Shown: positions 26,578 to 35,190 of the stretch, one piece after another | Layout: each line of letters begins with the position of its first letter | How positions within the stretch are numbered: the first letter of the stretch is position 1 | Assembly (NCBI GenBank): GCA_002412865.1 | Contig: DHVW01000010.1 | Coordinates: 1-64,000 of the forward strand | DNA length: 64,000 bases | Source of the DNA: Sulfurovum sp. UBA5198 | Lineage (GTDB): Bacteria; Campylobacterota; Campylobacteria; Campylobacterales; Sulfurovaceae | Direction of reading: 5' to 3' | The notes under the pieces: model-generated | What the model saw: only the letters and a program-made list of their open reading frames with translations | Told to the model about the DNA's origin: nothing | Databases searched by the model: none | Program-made: the position numbers and the translations under genes

Positions 26578-26889
26578 CTATAACCCTTTTTCTTTTGCCA
26601 TCTTTTCTACCAGCGTGGATGCCTCTAGCCACTCTGCATCGTGAGCCAAATGTGCATACTTTGTATATCCGCTATATGTCCTTTTAGCTTTGTCCATTGC
26701 TGTAGGTGTATTACGCTTTAGATGCTCGAAAGCAACAGCAGCGTTAATAAGTCCTCTAGCTAGATTGGCTTTGGGATGGTTTAGACTCTTGAGTTTATGC
26801 CATTCATGCTCAAGCACTTCATGAGCCTCGAAGTACTCATCGGCACGGAGTAGGTCTATGAATTTCGCTAGGATATTATCATTGTCCAT
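26578..26889 (-). CDS. DUF309 domain protein
   Basis: A 103-residue helical protein with the DUF309 signature FEAHEVLEHEWH near residues 19-30 and LARGLINAAVAFEHL near 42-56. The conserved His and Glu residues suggest a metal or nucleotide site, but no activity is established that I know of. It stands alone on the minus strand, diverging from the next gene. Confidence 0.8.
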   Translation of the reverse strand: MDNDNILAKFIDLLRADEYFEAHEVLEHEWHKLKSLNHPKANLARGLINAAVAFEHLKRNTPTAMDKAKRTYSGYTKYAHLAHDAEWLEASTLVEKMAKEKGL

Positions 26890-27008
26890 ACGGCTAATCC
26901 TTTTTTAAATTGTTTTATCATTTTGAGTGGTATACTTTTTGCATTATACTACACGAAATTCACTATTTTATGGTATAAGTATACTATTATTTATAAAATG
27001 GAGTAGGA

Positions 27009-27449
27009 ATGAGAAAAATTATATTGCTTTTGGCACTTAGTATAGGTCTGTTTGCTAGTGAATATAAAGTCGGAGATACTATCTCTCCTATGAAGCTTGT
27101 TGACCAGTTTGGTGTGCTTCATAGTTTAGACAGAACACCAAAGACTATAATTATGACATTTGAAAAAGAGCCATCAAGCAAAGTGCATAAGTTTTTAGCA
27201 ACCAAGCCAAATGATTTCTTAGCGACTAATAATGCTACATTTATAGCAGAGATTAGCCAAATGCCAGCGTTTGTTACAAAGATGTTTGCATTACCAAAAA
27301 TGAGAACCTATAATCATCCTATATTGCTTATTAATGATGAGAATCTAGGAGAGAGATTCCCTGCAGAAGAAGGCAAGATCACTATAATTAGAAGCGAAAA
27401 TGGCAAGATAAAAAGCATAAACTTCGTGAGCAATATAATCGCACTATGA
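27009..27449 (+). CDS. Conserved periplasmic protein, thioredoxin-like fold possible
   Basis: A 146-residue protein with a cleavable signal peptide (MRKIILLLALSIGLFAS). The following text, YKVGDTISPMKLVDQFGVLHSL, resembles the start of peroxiredoxin or TlpA-like domains (xxGxxxPxxxLxDxxG), but no CxxC or peroxidatic cysteine is present, so a catalytic thiol role is unlikely. A GGAG site precedes the ATG. The NifX-like gene follows 35 bases later. Confidence 0.65.
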   Translation: MRKIILLLALSIGLFASEYKVGDTISPMKLVDQFGVLHSLDRTPKTIIMTFEKEPSSKVHKFLATKPNDFLATNNATFIAEISQMPAFVTKMFALPKMRTYNHPILLINDENLGERFPAEEGKITIIRSENGKIKSINFVSNIIAL

Positions 27450-27484
27450 GTTTAAAAACGATACAAAACAAAAAAGGATAACAA

Positions 27485-27880
27485 ATGAAAATAGCAATAC
27501 CAGTAAAAGATGAGAAACTTACGATAGCAAATAATGCAGGGCATACTCCATATTTTGCAGTGTTTACAATAGGTGGTGGAATGTTCAAAACTATAACACT
27601 AGAAGAGCTAAGAATTAACCCAAAAATGGCGGGAGATGACCATCATGACCATGATGATGACGAAGAGGGGCATCATGAGTGTAGCCATGGAGCTGATGAT
27701 TTAGAACATATCAAAGCTCATGATACTATGGCTGAAGCTATAAAAGATTGTGAATATTTAGTAGTAAAAATGGCATGTAAAAATACAGCCAACTCAATGA
27801 AAGAGCAGGGCATCAAGATAAAAAAATATAATGGTACACAAACAGATGCCAAAATGGCACTTGCTGAGATGTCGTTTTAG
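27485..27880 (+). CDS. NifX/NifB-like dinitrogenase-cofactor family protein with a His-rich loop
   Basis: A 131-residue protein of the family that binds iron-molybdenum cofactor precursors in NifX, NafY and the NifB C-terminus; many members lie outside nitrogen-fixing gene sets. MKIAIPVKDEKLTIANNAG is the family start and YLVVKMACKNTANSMKEQGIK the later segment. Residues about 55-82 form an insertion with DHHDHDDDEEGHHECSHG, which looks like a metal-binding loop. No nif genes are in the window. It may handle iron, nickel or zinc. An AAAGGAT site precedes the start. Confidence 0.75.
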   Translation: MKIAIPVKDEKLTIANNAGHTPYFAVFTIGGGMFKTITLEELRINPKMAGDDHHDHDDDEEGHHECSHGADDLEHIKAHDTMAEAIKDCEYLVVKMACKNTANSMKEQGIKIKKYNGTQTDAKMALAEMSF

Positions 27881-27896
27881 TAGCATTGAGAGCAGA

Positions 27897-28559
27897 TTAA
27901 AAGCTCTCTATGCTCCCAACTACTTTTCCAACTATAATCACTTCATCAGGGGCTAATACTTCTGGTGAGTATGATTTATTATCACTAATAAGCTCTATCA
28001 TCCCATCAGCCCGTTGTCTAATTCGCTTGATAAATAGACCAGCAGTTGTGGATGCTATGAATATACCATCTTTGTTGATATTGGTCTGCTCACGGTCTAT
28101 AAAGACTATAGAACCATTCCCTAGCGTCGGTTCCATAGATTCTCCGTCTACATTGATAGCATCTAGATTTGTGCTACCTCTACCTACCATATTACGAATA
28201 ATATTTTTATCCATATCGAGCATCTCATAATCCTCGCCAAACACTTCAGCTCCACCACCAGCACTAGCTCTAATATCTGCAAAATACTTAATTTGAAAGA
28301 ACTTATCCGTTTCAGCCTTTAGCATATCTACTGCTTGGTCAAAAAACAGCCAATTTGCACTAATTTTTTTGATAGCACAAAATTCCAGAAGCTCCTGAAA
28401 TGGAATAGAATTTCTTTTTTTCATGGTTGCAAAAGTTGCTTGTGGTATTCCAAGCACACCAGCCACATCTTTGTCAAAGATTTTACTCCCCTTGTCGCTC
28501 GATATTACATCTTTTATCTTCTCTATCACTTCTGGTAGGTCTATCATTTTGGACTCCAT
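27897..28559 (-). CDS. S24-type repressor (HTH plus autoprotease domain)
   Basis: A 220-residue LexA/CI-like repressor. The helix-turn-helix is at about 22-60 (KDVAGVLGIPQATFATMKKRNSIPFQ...). The C-terminal S24 domain has Ser in GESMEPTL near 133-140 and Lys in FIKRI near 172-176, the Ser-Lys pair used for self-cleavage after activation of RecA. A likely cleavage-site region is the SAGGG segment near residue 101. It is transcribed away from a 47-codon gene, with a shared control region between them. No phage genes lie nearby. Its target genes are unknown. Confidence 0.82.
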   Translation of the reverse strand: MESKMIDLPEVIEKIKDVISSDKGSKIFDKDVAGVLGIPQATFATMKKRNSIPFQELLEFCAIKKISANWLFFDQAVDMLKAETDKFFQIKYFADIRASAGGGAEVFGEDYEMLDMDKNIIRNMVGRGSTNLDAINVDGESMEPTLGNGSIVFIDREQTNINKDGIFIASTTAGLFIKRIRQRADGMIELISDNKSYSPEVLAPDEVIIVGKVVGSIESF

Positions 28560-28586
28560 TCGCTATTAAAATTTTGTTATGAAAGA

Positions 28587-28605
28587 ATTATATCATATTT
28601 TATGA
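28587..28605 (-). promoter_or_regulatory. Repressor promoter with overlapping palindrome
   Basis: The minus strand reads TATAAT (28587-28592), 28 bases before the repressor ATG. Touching it is the palindrome TCATA-TTT-TATGA (28593-28605), well placed for autorepression; TGTCAA about 17 bases upstream of the -10 may be the -35. Confidence 0.5.
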
Positions 28606-28643
28606 CAATTTGACATATTTTTAATAAAAAAGTATCAAATCGT

Positions 28644-28649
28644 TATAAT
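28644..28649 (+). promoter_or_regulatory. -10 element of the 47-codon gene
   Basis: TATAAT 26 bases before the ATG at 28676. It lies in the same 116-base gap as the repressor promoter. Confidence 0.5.
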
Positions 28650-28675
28650 TAAGTATGAAAATAAAAGGATTTAAA

Positions 28676-28819
28676 ATGTATTATTCAAAATATTTCACAA
28701 TTTTTCAAGAAGCCTCAATGGCTGGTTGCGTTAGTGCTGCTGATTTGGCTAAGTATATCAAGAGAAATGGCTATTCATGCAGCAAGTTTAGTTTTGCATT
28801 AGCAAGAAATCAAATATAG
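28676..28819 (+). CDS. 47-residue protein divergent from the S24 repressor
   Basis: An ATG with a good AAGGAT site (28664-28669) opens 47 codons ending in TAG one base before the moeA stop. The product starts MYYSKYFTIFQEASMAG and continues VSAADLAKYIKRNGYSCSK; the second part could form a short helix pair as in small DNA-binding proteins. It is basic, with two cysteines. Codon use is like the neighbours. Position, ribosome site and promoter support a real gene. A Cro-like or anti-repressor role is suggested only by the divergent layout. Confidence 0.55.
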   Translation: MYYSKYFTIFQEASMAGCVSAADLAKYIKRNGYSCSKFSFALARNQI

Positions 28820-30022
28820 TTAATCGAAAAGCAGTATTTCGACCTCATTGTCTATATTTTTCTCTGTATCAGATGAAGATAGGTGTATAAGTGCAGATGA
28901 GCCTAATATATTTGTAAGTATGGCACTTGTACCTTGCTTTTTGCCACCAAAATCGCACTCATATTGACCGTGATTTTCTGATATATTGCACGCTATGAAC
29001 TCGTCTTTGTTTGATTTTTTAGCGTATGATTCTTTTAATATAGCTTTTACCGTTTTTAGAGAAGTTTTAATACCAGAAAATTTACCGATAAGTGGCAATA
29101 GATACAGAAGTGCTGTCACAGTAGACGAGTATGAGAACCCCGGAAGAGCTAATATAAATTTATTTTCTTTTTGTGCAAGCATTATGTGTTGCCCTGGTTT
29201 GATATGTACACCTTGAAATAGTACCTCAAAGCCTATCTCCCTAACAACATCTTTTACAAAATCATAATCTCCTACACTAACCCCACCAGTTGTGACAACA
29301 ATATCACTTTCCCTAAGGGCTTTAATGATAGCATGAGTGATAATGCTCTTATCATCTTTTGTGCAACCGTATTGTAGTGGTTCACCACCGTATTTTGCCA
29401 CTATAGCTTCTATGACTAGATTATTACTACTTCTGATTTGTGACTGTTTGGTCTGTACTTCTCCAAGACTCAAAAGCTCACTACCAGTGGCTAATATTCC
29501 TACGCGAGGTTTTGCATACACGCTTACGCTAGATATATTTAGACTTGCAAGAACTCCAATTTGCGCGAAATCTATGCAAGTTCCTTTTGGTATTAGTAGT
29601 TCGCCTTCTTTGTAGTTCTCTCCAATGGCTCTTACGCTAAAGCCTTTTGGTATTTGCTCTTTGAATATGATATGCCCATCAACCACATCAACTAGCTCAA
29701 TAGGTACTAGAGTATCAGAACCATGAGGCATTAGTGAGCCAGTGAATGTTTTGATGCATTCTCCTGCTTTGATGGATTGTGCGTTATCGCCACCAGCTGG
29801 ATTAACTCCAGATATGAGCAGTCTGCCCAAAGCCATATCACTATACGCAAAAGCATATCCATCCATTCCAGAAGTAGGAGCTGATGGTGAGTTTTCATTG
29901 GCAATAATATCAGAAGCAAGGATAAATCCAATACTATCCATTAGTCTTATTGTAACTATTTTTTTTTCTATGGAAATATCATCTATAATTTTCTGTGACT
30001 CATCAAAACTAATAAAACTCAT
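28820..30022 (-). CDS. moeA: Molybdopterin molybdenumtransferase
   Basis: Inserts molybdate into adenylylated molybdopterin in molybdenum cofactor synthesis. The 400-residue protein shows the usual domains: SAPTSGMDGYAF near residue 47, TGSLMPHGSDTLVP, the MoCF-binding VVTTGGVSVGDYDFV near 240, and ALPGFSYSS near 295 with the C-terminal beta domain. The start overlaps the moaE stop by four bases (ATGA). Last gene of the moaD-moaE-moeA set; no molybdoenzyme is in the window. Confidence 0.93.
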   Translation of the reverse strand: MSFISFDESQKIIDDISIEKKIVTIRLMDSIGFILASDIIANENSPSAPTSGMDGYAFAYSDMALGRLLISGVNPAGGDNAQSIKAGECIKTFTGSLMPHGSDTLVPIELVDVVDGHIIFKEQIPKGFSVRAIGENYKEGELLIPKGTCIDFAQIGVLASLNISSVSVYAKPRVGILATGSELLSLGEVQTKQSQIRSSNNLVIEAIVAKYGGEPLQYGCTKDDKSIITHAIIKALRESDIVVTTGGVSVGDYDFVKDVVREIGFEVLFQGVHIKPGQHIMLAQKENKFILALPGFSYSSTVTALLYLLPLIGKFSGIKTSLKTVKAILKESYAKKSNKDEFIACNISENHGQYECDFGGKKQGTSAILTNILGSSALIHLSSSDTEKNIDNEVEILLFD

Positions 30023-30465
30023 AGTTTGCCACCAAGCAAACCAGCACCATTCATAGGCGTACTTCTATCTTCCGCATAAATCCTCGCTCCGTCTCTGAGG
30101 TCATACTTCCATATCGGTGCATTCGCCTTGAAGTCTTCTACAAACTCATCTATAAGCATGAGAGCTACACGGCGTTTTGGTGAGAAAACTGCTGAAATGT
30201 ATGATGAAGTATGAAGCCATACATCACCTCTTGAGTGTGCCATTTTTAGTAACGCACCTCTAGCTTTTGCTTTTTCTTGCCACCCATCAAACCATTGTGC
30301 TAGTATCGGTTCATATATATCAAAGCTCAGGCCATCTATCCCGTCCTCATCACGAATAACGCCTACAAAAGGAATAAATGCTCCATAGTTATTGTTTCGT
30401 TGCTCATCAAACCATCTATTAAAAATGCTCTTTACATCAAGCGAGCCATCATAAATCTCTACCAT
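30019..30465 (-). CDS. moaE: Molybdopterin synthase catalytic subunit
   Basis: With MoaD it converts cyclic pyranopterin monophosphate to molybdopterin. I place the start at 30465, because ATG shares its A with the moaD stop (TGATG) and the protein then begins MVEIYDGSLDVKSIF; an upstream ATG at 30477 would give four extra residues. Family motifs seen: GAFIPFVGVIRD near 37-48, AHSRGDVWLHTSSY and FSPKRRVALML. Length of 148 residues is normal. Confidence 0.92.
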   Translation of the reverse strand: MVEIYDGSLDVKSIFNRWFDEQRNNNYGAFIPFVGVIRDEDGIDGLSFDIYEPILAQWFDGWQEKAKARGALLKMAHSRGDVWLHTSSYISAVFSPKRRVALMLIDEFVEDFKANAPIWKYDLRDGARIYAEDRSTPMNGAGLLGGKL

Positions 30466-30686
30466 CAACCACCACACACAGGAGGGAGCAATGATATGCG
30501 GTCGCCATCTTTGAGCAGATAACCCATATCTTTTACCATATTATCATTCACTGCTACTGCACATTTACCTAGCCATGGTTCTAATAGGGCATTTGCCTGA
30601 AGCACGGTAGCCACATCACCTAATGTCTTAGCCTCTAGCTCTATTGGTGCTAGGGCTATTGGTCCCAAAAATTCAACTATTACCAT
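30465..30686 (-). CDS. moaD: Molybdopterin synthase sulfur-carrier subunit
   Basis: A 73-residue ubiquitin-fold protein ending in VCGG; the C-terminal Gly-Gly is adenylylated and thiocarboxylated to carry sulfur to MoaE. ISLLPPVCGG matches the family end. First gene of the operon moaD-moaE-moeA. Diverges from mqnA. Confidence 0.92.
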   Translation of the reverse strand: MVIVEFLGPIALAPIELEAKTLGDVATVLQANALLEPWLGKCAVAVNDNMVKDMGYLLKDGDRISLLPPVCGG

Positions 30687-30743
30687 ATATTCTCCCTAGG
30701 TCTATGAAGACCAAATAATGTGTAAATTATAAAAGTACTTTGG

Positions 30744-30749
30744 TATAAT
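30744..30749 (+). promoter_or_regulatory. -10 element of mqnA
   Basis: GGTATAATT puts TATAAT 27 bases before the TTG start of mqnA, leaving a short leader that carries the AAAAAGG ribosome site. Confidence 0.5.
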
Positions 30750-30770
30750 TATGCTTAAAAAGGCTTGTAA

Positions 30771-31406
30771 TTGCTATTTGGTTCTATTGATTATCTAAAC
30801 TTACTACCATTTCAAGTCTTTATGAAAAAAAACAGCCAATATCACGCCAATATCTCCAAAAGTAAAAGCGTACCCAGTGTAGTAAATAGTGCATTTCACA
30901 AACGCCGAGTTAATGCTGCATTTATCTCATCAGTGACCTCAAAAAGGTGTAAATGTACAGATGTTGGGATAGTTGGTATTGGCAATGTGTATAGTGTCTT
31001 ACTTGTAAAAGGCGAAACCAAAAGCGACAAAGCGTCACAAACCTCAAACCAACTAGCCAAAGTGATGGGACTAGATGGCGAAGTGATGATAGGCGACCGT
31101 GCGTTGAGTTACTATTTGGCGGGGAATGAGGCTATTGATTTATCCGCAGAGTGGTTTAATCGAACCAAATTACCATTTGTATTTGCTAGACTATGTTACC
31201 ATCAACACACCATATATATCAAAAACATAGCCACTAAATTTGCCCATACCAAAGTCTTTATCCCGCAATATATCCTAAAAGCAGAAGCTGAAAAAAGAGA
31301 CATATCGCCTCGTGATGCACGGTGGTATCTAGAGCATATCCACTACAAACTAGACTATAAAGCCAAAAAATCACTAAAGATATTTTTGAAATCCACATTT
31401 ATGTGA
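30771..31406 (+). CDS. mqnA: Chorismate dehydratase of the futalosine pathway
   Basis: Removes water from chorismate to give 3-enolpyruvylbenzoate, first step of the futalosine route to menaquinone used by Campylobacterota. The 211-residue protein starts MLFGSIDYLNLLPFQ (family: GSIDYxNLLPF), and has IGDRAL near 105 and WFNRTKLPFVFARLCY near 125-140. The TTG start is chosen because AAAAAGG lies eight bases upstream and it gives the family N-terminus; the ATG at 30751 is out of frame. It is slightly short compared with other MqnA proteins. Confidence 0.88.
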   Translation: MLFGSIDYLNLLPFQVFMKKNSQYHANISKSKSVPSVVNSAFHKRRVNAAFISSVTSKRCKCTDVGIVGIGNVYSVLLVKGETKSDKASQTSNQLAKVMGLDGEVMIGDRALSYYLAGNEAIDLSAEWFNRTKLPFVFARLCYHQHTIYIKNIATKFAHTKVFIPQYILKAEAEKRDISPRDARWYLEHIHYKLDYKAKKSLKIFLKSTFM

Positions 31407-31470
31407 TTAATGTTACCATTTCGTAATAAAATTACTCTAAAGTGTCATATCAAAAAACAAGGGAAACAAA

Positions 31471-32697
31471 ATGAAAAAAACAGCACTATCAATCGCAGTA
31501 ATGGTTGCTCTATCTTCAGTAGGCAACGCATCAGAGCTTAGTGAGCTAAAAGAACAAATGGAAGTCATGGCTGAAAAAATTGCTGCTATGGAAGCTAAAG
31601 CAGCTGAGAAAAAAGATGAGAAAAAAGTAGAAATCAAAAATGCTACTCAAATCACATCAAAATCTCCAACAGTAGAGATGAGTGGTACTCACTATCTAGG
31701 TTTTACTAGCAAAGATACAAACCAAGCAGGTGTAGCTGGACAAAGAAAAAATGGTTTTGAGACAAGAAGAAACTATATCCAAACAAAAGCATACTTCAAA
31801 GAAAATCCAAAAGACTATGTAAGAGTTACACTAGATACTTACAGAGATGGCTCAACTGCTGAAAATGGTACAACAAAAGGATATTCGGATGTAATACTTA
31901 AATACGCATACCTTTACCTAGATGAAGTATTGCCATTTACTGGCGTAGAGCTAGGTCAAGTACACAGACCTTGGATTGACTATGAAGAGCATGGTGGATG
32001 GAATCATAGATCTATCGCAAAGGTATTTGTTGAAGACAAAGAAGGCGGAGCAGACTGGACTAACTCAGCCGACCTTGGTGTGAATTTCAAGACAAAAACT
32101 CCATATTTTTCAAGCGAATTGGGGCTGTTTAACGGTGAAGGCTACCATAGAGTAGACGATGCTGCAAGCTTATCAAGTAACAATAATGGACTAAGTGGTG
32201 AGTGGAGACTTACAGGGCACATACTTGGAACAGGTAAAGAGAAAAGAAACGATAAGCTACAATATGCTGATGTATCTTTCTTTGGTCAAGCCAATCAAGA
32301 CAACCGTAAAGGTGCAATTGTAGCAAATACTAATGATGACTTCAACTGGTATGGTTTGCACGCAGTATATAATCAACCAGAATTCTTAATAGCAGCTCAA
32401 TATATAGCCACAAAAGACGCTGGTCCAGCATACGATGGTAAAGGTTACTCTGTAAATGGAGAATATAGGTTCACACCAGAGATATCCATGATTGCTAGAT
32501 ATGATAATTTTGATATAAAAGATAATTCTGCGGCATTAGCTGATAAAACAAACAAACTAATAGGTGCTAGCTATGCATATAATAAAAATGTTAAATTCTT
32601 TGCTAACTACCTAGAGACTGAAACTAAAAATGCAACTACTGCAACTTCTAATTTCAAAACAGATGCTATCATGGCAACTGCTGAGGTTAATTGGTAA
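31471..32697 (+). CDS. Outer-membrane porin with N-terminal coiled coil
   Basis: A 408-residue protein with a signal peptide (residues 1-20, ending SVGNA), a coiled coil (about 22-53, ELSELKEQMEVMAEKIAAME) and a long beta-strand-rich barrel ending TAEVNW, with the terminal aromatic residue of outer-membrane proteins. It is of the general porin type (Porin_O/P-like or similar). It has no sequence relation that I can see to the porin at 3838. Two stacked hairpins follow. Substrate unknown. Confidence 0.8.
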   Translation: MKKTALSIAVMVALSSVGNASELSELKEQMEVMAEKIAAMEAKAAEKKDEKKVEIKNATQITSKSPTVEMSGTHYLGFTSKDTNQAGVAGQRKNGFETRRNYIQTKAYFKENPKDYVRVTLDTYRDGSTAENGTTKGYSDVILKYAYLYLDEVLPFTGVELGQVHRPWIDYEEHGGWNHRSIAKVFVEDKEGGADWTNSADLGVNFKTKTPYFSSELGLFNGEGYHRVDDAASLSSNNNGLSGEWRLTGHILGTGKEKRNDKLQYADVSFFGQANQDNRKGAIVANTNDDFNWYGLHAVYNQPEFLIAAQYIATKDAGPAYDGKGYSVNGEYRFTPEISMIARYDNFDIKDNSAALADKTNKLIGASYAYNKNVKFFANYLETETKNATTATSNFKTDAIMATAEVNW

Positions 32698-32715
32698 TTG
32701 TAGGATAGCTCTATC

Positions 32716-32781
32716 ATGCCATATTTTCGTATGGCATACACAATGACATAAAACTCCTTAAAACTCCTGTCATTGTGTATT
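32716..32781 (+). terminator. Two consecutive hairpins ending the porin transcript
   Basis: First, an 8-base stem ATGCCATA / TATGGCAT at 32716-32737; then a 12-base stem TACACAATGACA / TGTCATTGTGTA (32737-32748 with 32768-32779) followed by TTTAAT. The long loop contains a repeated TAAAACTCC. The second looks like the main terminator. Confidence 0.6.
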
Positions 32782-32873
32782 TAATACTAAAATCATGTAT
32801 TTTATTTTTAATCAATATCCCATAATATTTCAAATTTTAGCTACAATATCTAAATCATTTTTATGGAGTTGAT

Positions 32874-35189
32874 ATGCAAGAGATATACGAAACGCTTGAG
32901 CTATTTTATCTAGGTCGGGACTTGGATCGTGCCACCATGAAGCCCACAGAGGCTATTACACTTCTGAAAAACAAGAACTTCACTACTCACGCAGCTATCA
33001 TAGGTATGACTGGTTCTGGTAAAACAGGGCTAGGAGTAGGGCTGATAGAAGAGGCGGCGTTGGATAACATACCAGCACTCATCATTGACCCAAAAGGCGA
33101 TATGGGAAATTTATGTCTAATTGATAGCACATTTAGCCCTGAACGATTTTTGCCATGGGTAGAGCAGGAGGCGAAAGCTAAAGGCATTGATGGACTAGCT
33201 TATGCAAACGATGTTGCCAAAAGCTGGAAAGATGGGATAGAGAGCTTTGCTATGGATAGTGATAGGGTTGCACGGTTTGGCTCAGTAGCTAAAACCATCT
33301 ACACACCAGGGAGCAGTAGTGGAGTGCCAATAAATATAATGAGTTCACTTGAAGCTCCACCAGCTGAGATTGTGAATGATAGTGATTTGTATGGCTCATA
33401 TCTAAAGACGACCGTATCAAGTCTACTAGCTCTTATTGGCATAGAGGCTGATCCTATTAATTCAAAAGAGTTCATACTCATAAGCCAACTTATTTCCTCG
33501 TCTTGGAATAATGCCCAAAATTTATCCATAGAGCTATTAATAGGTCAAATCATCAACCCGCCGTTTAATTCCATTGGTGTACTTAAACTCGATGATTATT
33601 ATAGTCCAGATAGTAGGTTTGCTTTGGCTACTAAATTTAATGCTCTCATAGCCTCTCCACACTTTAGCTCATGGCTTAGTGGTGAGACACTTGATATTGG
33701 CAAAATGCTATATGATGAGAATGGCAAGGCAAAAATAGCGATTTTCACACTATCTCATCTGAGTGATGATGAGCGAATGTTTTTTGTATCTTTGCTACTC
33801 AACAGATATATAGCGTGGATGAGACGACAGAGCGGTACAGAAATATTAAAAGCGATACTTTATATGGATGAGATATTTGGATTTTTCCCTCCGAGCAAAA
33901 ATCCACCTAGCAAAGAGCCAATGCTTTTGCTACTCAAGCAAGCTAGAGCTTATGGAGTTGGCATAATACTCAGCACACAAAATCCTGTGGATATAGATTA
34001 CAAAGGACTAGCTAATATCGGCACATGGTTTATAGGTCGCCTGCAAACTACCCAAGATATCGATAGAGTAATAGAAGGACTTAGTGGTCAAATAGGTTCA
34101 GAGTTTAGCAAAGATGAGATACGAAAAACAATTGCTAATTTGCCTAAAAGAAGCTTTTTTATAAAGAGTAGCCACCTAGAAGATATAAAACTATTCTCTA
34201 CTAGATGGACTATGAGTTACCTAAAAGGTCCATTGCAAAGAGATGAGATATCAGCTCTCATGATGAGCCAAAAAGCACTTACGAATGTATCAAGATTAAT
34301 TGCCACAGCCACTGCTAAATCAGCCGTTATTAGTCAGATTGATGATTCTATTCCACAGTACTTTGAGCCAAGCGTTAGTGGCGATTACACCCCAACAATA
34401 GGGGCAAAAGTTAGCATACACTATTATAATCAGACCAAAAATATTGAAACCACGAATGATATTATACTCTCACTTCCACTTGATAGTAGTGATGCACATA
34501 TAGATTGGAGTAGGGCGACTATTGACAGTGTTGATTTTTCATCTTTTGCCACTATTTTGCCTGCTAATGTGTCATTGTCCAAACTGCCAGAATTCATCAC
34601 TAGCGATAAAAAGCTCAAAAACACTATCGATACTTTAACGCAGTGGCTATATCAAACCAAAGGCCTTGAGCTTTTTGCTTGTAAATCTCTAAAGTTAGAA
34701 TCTAAAGTTGATGAAGCTAGAGGCGATTTTATGGCTAGAGTATATGATGAGCTTAGAGTGCGTAAAGATGTAGAGATAGAAAAACTAAAAGGCGATTTGA
34801 GAGCCAAAGAAGCCTCACTATCTCTAAAATTAGCCAAAGCTAATGAGAAAATAGCCAAAGAACAATCCGATTCCACAAGCTCACTATTTAGCACTGGAGC
34901 TGCTATTTTAGGAGCGTTATTTAGTAAATCAAGCACGAGTGCAAAAATAGGTCAAGTGGTCTCAAAAGGTAGTAAACTATTCAAAGAACGAGGTGATGTG
35001 GATAGAGTTGAGGATAACGCAACGCTGATAGATGAAGAGATAAAAGAACTTAATAATGAGCTTTTGATTAGGACTAATGAGATAAGCTCACTCTTTGTAA
35101 TAGAAAACTATCCAATTGAAACGGTAAGCATAAAACCAAAGAAAAGCGATATAAATATTACTCTATGCGGAGTTGTTTGGAGGGCGTAA
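32874..35189 (+). CDS. HerA-like P-loop ATPase (DUF853/DUF87)
   Basis: A 771-residue ATPase of the HerA/FtsK superfamily close to the DUF853 (YjgR) group. Walker A is GMTGSGKTGL at 44-53; DPKGDMGNL follows; Walker B LYMDEIFGFFPP lies near 330, and STQNPVDIDYKGLANIG is a sensor-like stretch. A C-terminal part contains a Lys/Glu coiled coil (about 630-665), a hydrophobic small-residue segment (STGAAILGALFSKSS) and a second acidic helix. No nurA or nuclease gene is close, so it is not a classic HerA-NurA pair. The role is unknown; the family is linked to DNA or membrane-associated translocation. Confidence 0.8.
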   Translation: MQEIYETLELFYLGRDLDRATMKPTEAITLLKNKNFTTHAAIIGMTGSGKTGLGVGLIEEAALDNIPALIIDPKGDMGNLCLIDSTFSPERFLPWVEQEAKAKGIDGLAYANDVAKSWKDGIESFAMDSDRVARFGSVAKTIYTPGSSSGVPINIMSSLEAPPAEIVNDSDLYGSYLKTTVSSLLALIGIEADPINSKEFILISQLISSSWNNAQNLSIELLIGQIINPPFNSIGVLKLDDYYSPDSRFALATKFNALIASPHFSSWLSGETLDIGKMLYDENGKAKIAIFTLSHLSDDERMFFVSLLLNRYIAWMRRQSGTEILKAILYMDEIFGFFPPSKNPPSKEPMLLLLKQARAYGVGIILSTQNPVDIDYKGLANIGTWFIGRLQTTQDIDRVIEGLSGQIGSEFSKDEIRKTIANLPKRSFFIKSSHLEDIKLFSTRWTMSYLKGPLQRDEISALMMSQKALTNVSRLIATATAKSAVISQIDDSIPQYFEPSVSGDYTPTIGAKVSIHYYNQTKNIETTNDIILSLPLDSSDAHIDWSRATIDSVDFSSFATILPANVSLSKLPEFITSDKKLKNTIDTLTQWLYQTKGLELFACKSLKLESKVDEARGDFMARVYDELRVRKDVEIEKLKGDLRAKEASLSLKLAKANEKIAKEQSDSTSSLFSTGAAILGALFSKSSTSAKIGQVVSKGSKLFKERGDVDRVEDNATLIDEEIKELNNELLIRTNEISSLFVIENYPIETVSIKPKKSDINITLCGVVWRA

Positions 35190-35190
35190 T

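Noticed and set aside
27897..28819. Prophage remnant
   Set aside because: Only the repressor-like pair is present; flanks are ordinary chromosomal genes, with no integrase, tail or capsid genes and no att-like repeats.
30751..30780. ATG at 30751 as the start of mqnA
   Set aside because: It is out of frame with the MqnA protein; the TTG at 30771 fits the family N-terminus and ribosome-site spacing.
32874..35189. HerA-based defence system
   Set aside because: No NurA, SIR2, DUF4297 or other effector gene is adjacent; neighbours are a porin and pyrE.
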